From positions 1,364,001 to 1,428,000 of the forward strand of contig CM074764.1 in assembly GCA_037355855.1 (NCBI GenBank): 64,000 nucleotides of DNA, in the 5' to 3' direction. Both the position numbers and the translations under genes were made by a program. Under the pieces are notes generated by a model. The model made no database searches and had not been told where the DNA came from. It saw only the letters and a program-made list of their open reading frames with translations. The stretch comes from Pseudo-nitzschia pungens (Eukaryota > Bacillariophyta > Bacillariophyceae > Bacillariales > Bacillariaceae). Of this stretch, positions 63,113 through 64,000 are shown one piece after another (positions within the stretch are counted from its first letter, which is position 1; every line of letters starts with the position of its first letter).

Positions 63113-64000
63113 AAATGATGTGCCATTGCAGGTTTACATTTCAACACTTATAAACCTGTCGAAAACTATGTCCCTGTACAGGCTGCTGTTGTATTCATCG
63201 ACCGCATGATTCCTCGTTATGAGTGGTGAAACTGGTTACGATTGCATTTGCTGTCATACGCAGGAACGCAAAAAAACAGGGAAATTGTTAGCGTTATTTA
63301 TTGAAAAACTCAGAATGTAAACAATTTTATAAACAATGATCAACTTTCCAAGAAGGAAGAAGGGAATCATTGAATTCCTGAACTCAATTAGTACGTGAAG
63401 TACGTTAAAATGGATGAAGAGTCTTCTATTTTCACGCACGAAGTTTCCGTCTCTTCTATGGTGATTGACAACCGAGGAACTCTTCCTCTTTTAGATCCGC
63501 TTTCCAGCATGGTGGGAATGTAGACGCTAGGTATTCTTCCGTAACCCGTTTTTGAACACATGCCCAGAATCTTTCGGAGATCGTTCCATAGTCCATTCCT
63601 ATTTCCTCGTCTTTGCATTCTTGCATCTTCCAGACTATACTATGAGTGCAGAACTGAAGTTTGACTTTACAATTTAGACGGGTCACAGAGTTGAATTCTG
63701 TGTTCTAGATTCATTCTACGGTACCGGTATTCTGGTTCCGTAATAATGAACTCGACTTGCGGTAAGGTTACCAGAACTTACTCGTACTTGTTTTTGCTTG
63801 GTAATCTTAAAATGCTTCGTAAGATTACGCACTTTTACACGTCTTGACAAAATACGTAGTATAATGCAACGTAGTACGTAAGTACATAGGGTATGATTAA
63901 GCCTTACTGCGTTAAAAGAGTGTATTCGTACTACGTGAACAAACGTTGTATATTCTAGTACGCTTAATATCTAGTATGCGTAGTTTGATGATGATGAGAT
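63113..64000. other. Intergenic end of the window
   Basis: About 890 bases. Short minus-strand frames (63254-63686) overlap each other and match nothing I know. From 63715 the sequence is again full of GGTACCGGTA, GTAAGGTTACC and TACGTAGTA words. Confidence 0.45.

Overview
The window is a nuclear genome segment of a diatom, probably a pennate one. The strongest marker is an aureochrome (bZIP plus LOV, a photoreceptor known only from stramenopiles) at 57593-59236. Two proteins start with diatom-type bipartite plastid-targeting leaders (signal peptide followed by an ASAFAP-like Phe motif). Introns are short GT-AG introns. Intergenic DNA is rich in GTACCGTAC/TACCGGTAC-type words.

Layout. 106-1882: FGE-sulfatase-fold protein of the SUMF2 (cysteine-less) type. 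3073-4999: plastid-targeted DUF1350 alpha/beta-hydrolase-like protein. 6324-12581: intron-free 2085-residue PXA-PX-Nexin_C sorting nexin. 12640-15508 (minus): two-exon PAS-domain protein. 16383-17366: unrecognised protein. 18606-20692 (minus): ornithine-decarboxylase-like protein that has lost its catalytic residues. 21576-23477: thermospermine/spermidine synthase, divergent from the ODC-like gene. 24023-27560 (minus) and 29000-32650 (plus): two paralogous myosins, head to head. 32865-34660 (minus): plastid-targeted isochorismatase-fold hydrolase with eight exons. 35920-47564: an 11.6-kb full-length non-LTR retrotransposon with APE endonuclease, reverse transcriptase and RNase H, bounded by a perfect 21-bp target-site duplication. 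49980-51449: Nup50-like nucleoporin. 52551-54703: ankyrin-repeat DHHC palmitoyltransferase. 57593-59236: aureochrome. 60941-63112: MAN1/Src1 inner-nuclear-membrane protein.

The genes form no operon, but two local arrangements stand out. The first is a divergent polyamine pair: a dead ODC-like protein beside an ACL5-type aminopropyltransferase. Diatoms need long-chain polyamines for silica, and pseudoenzyme partners (antizyme inhibitor, trypanosome prozymes) are known regulators of polyamine enzymes. The second is a duplicated myosin pair in inverted orientation around a 1.4-kb shared upstream region.

Three conserved genes (ODC-like, aminopropyltransferase, minus-strand myosin) are each broken by exactly one extra base. 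DUF1350 has a break of the same sense that a 58-nt intron can explain. Either the assembly carries insertion errors or something biological is happening; raw reads or RNA would decide. The retrotransposon looks CpG-poor against the CpG-rich host genes. Smaller transposon relics lie at 49251-49354 and around 55474-55671. I saw no tRNA, rRNA or CRISPR.
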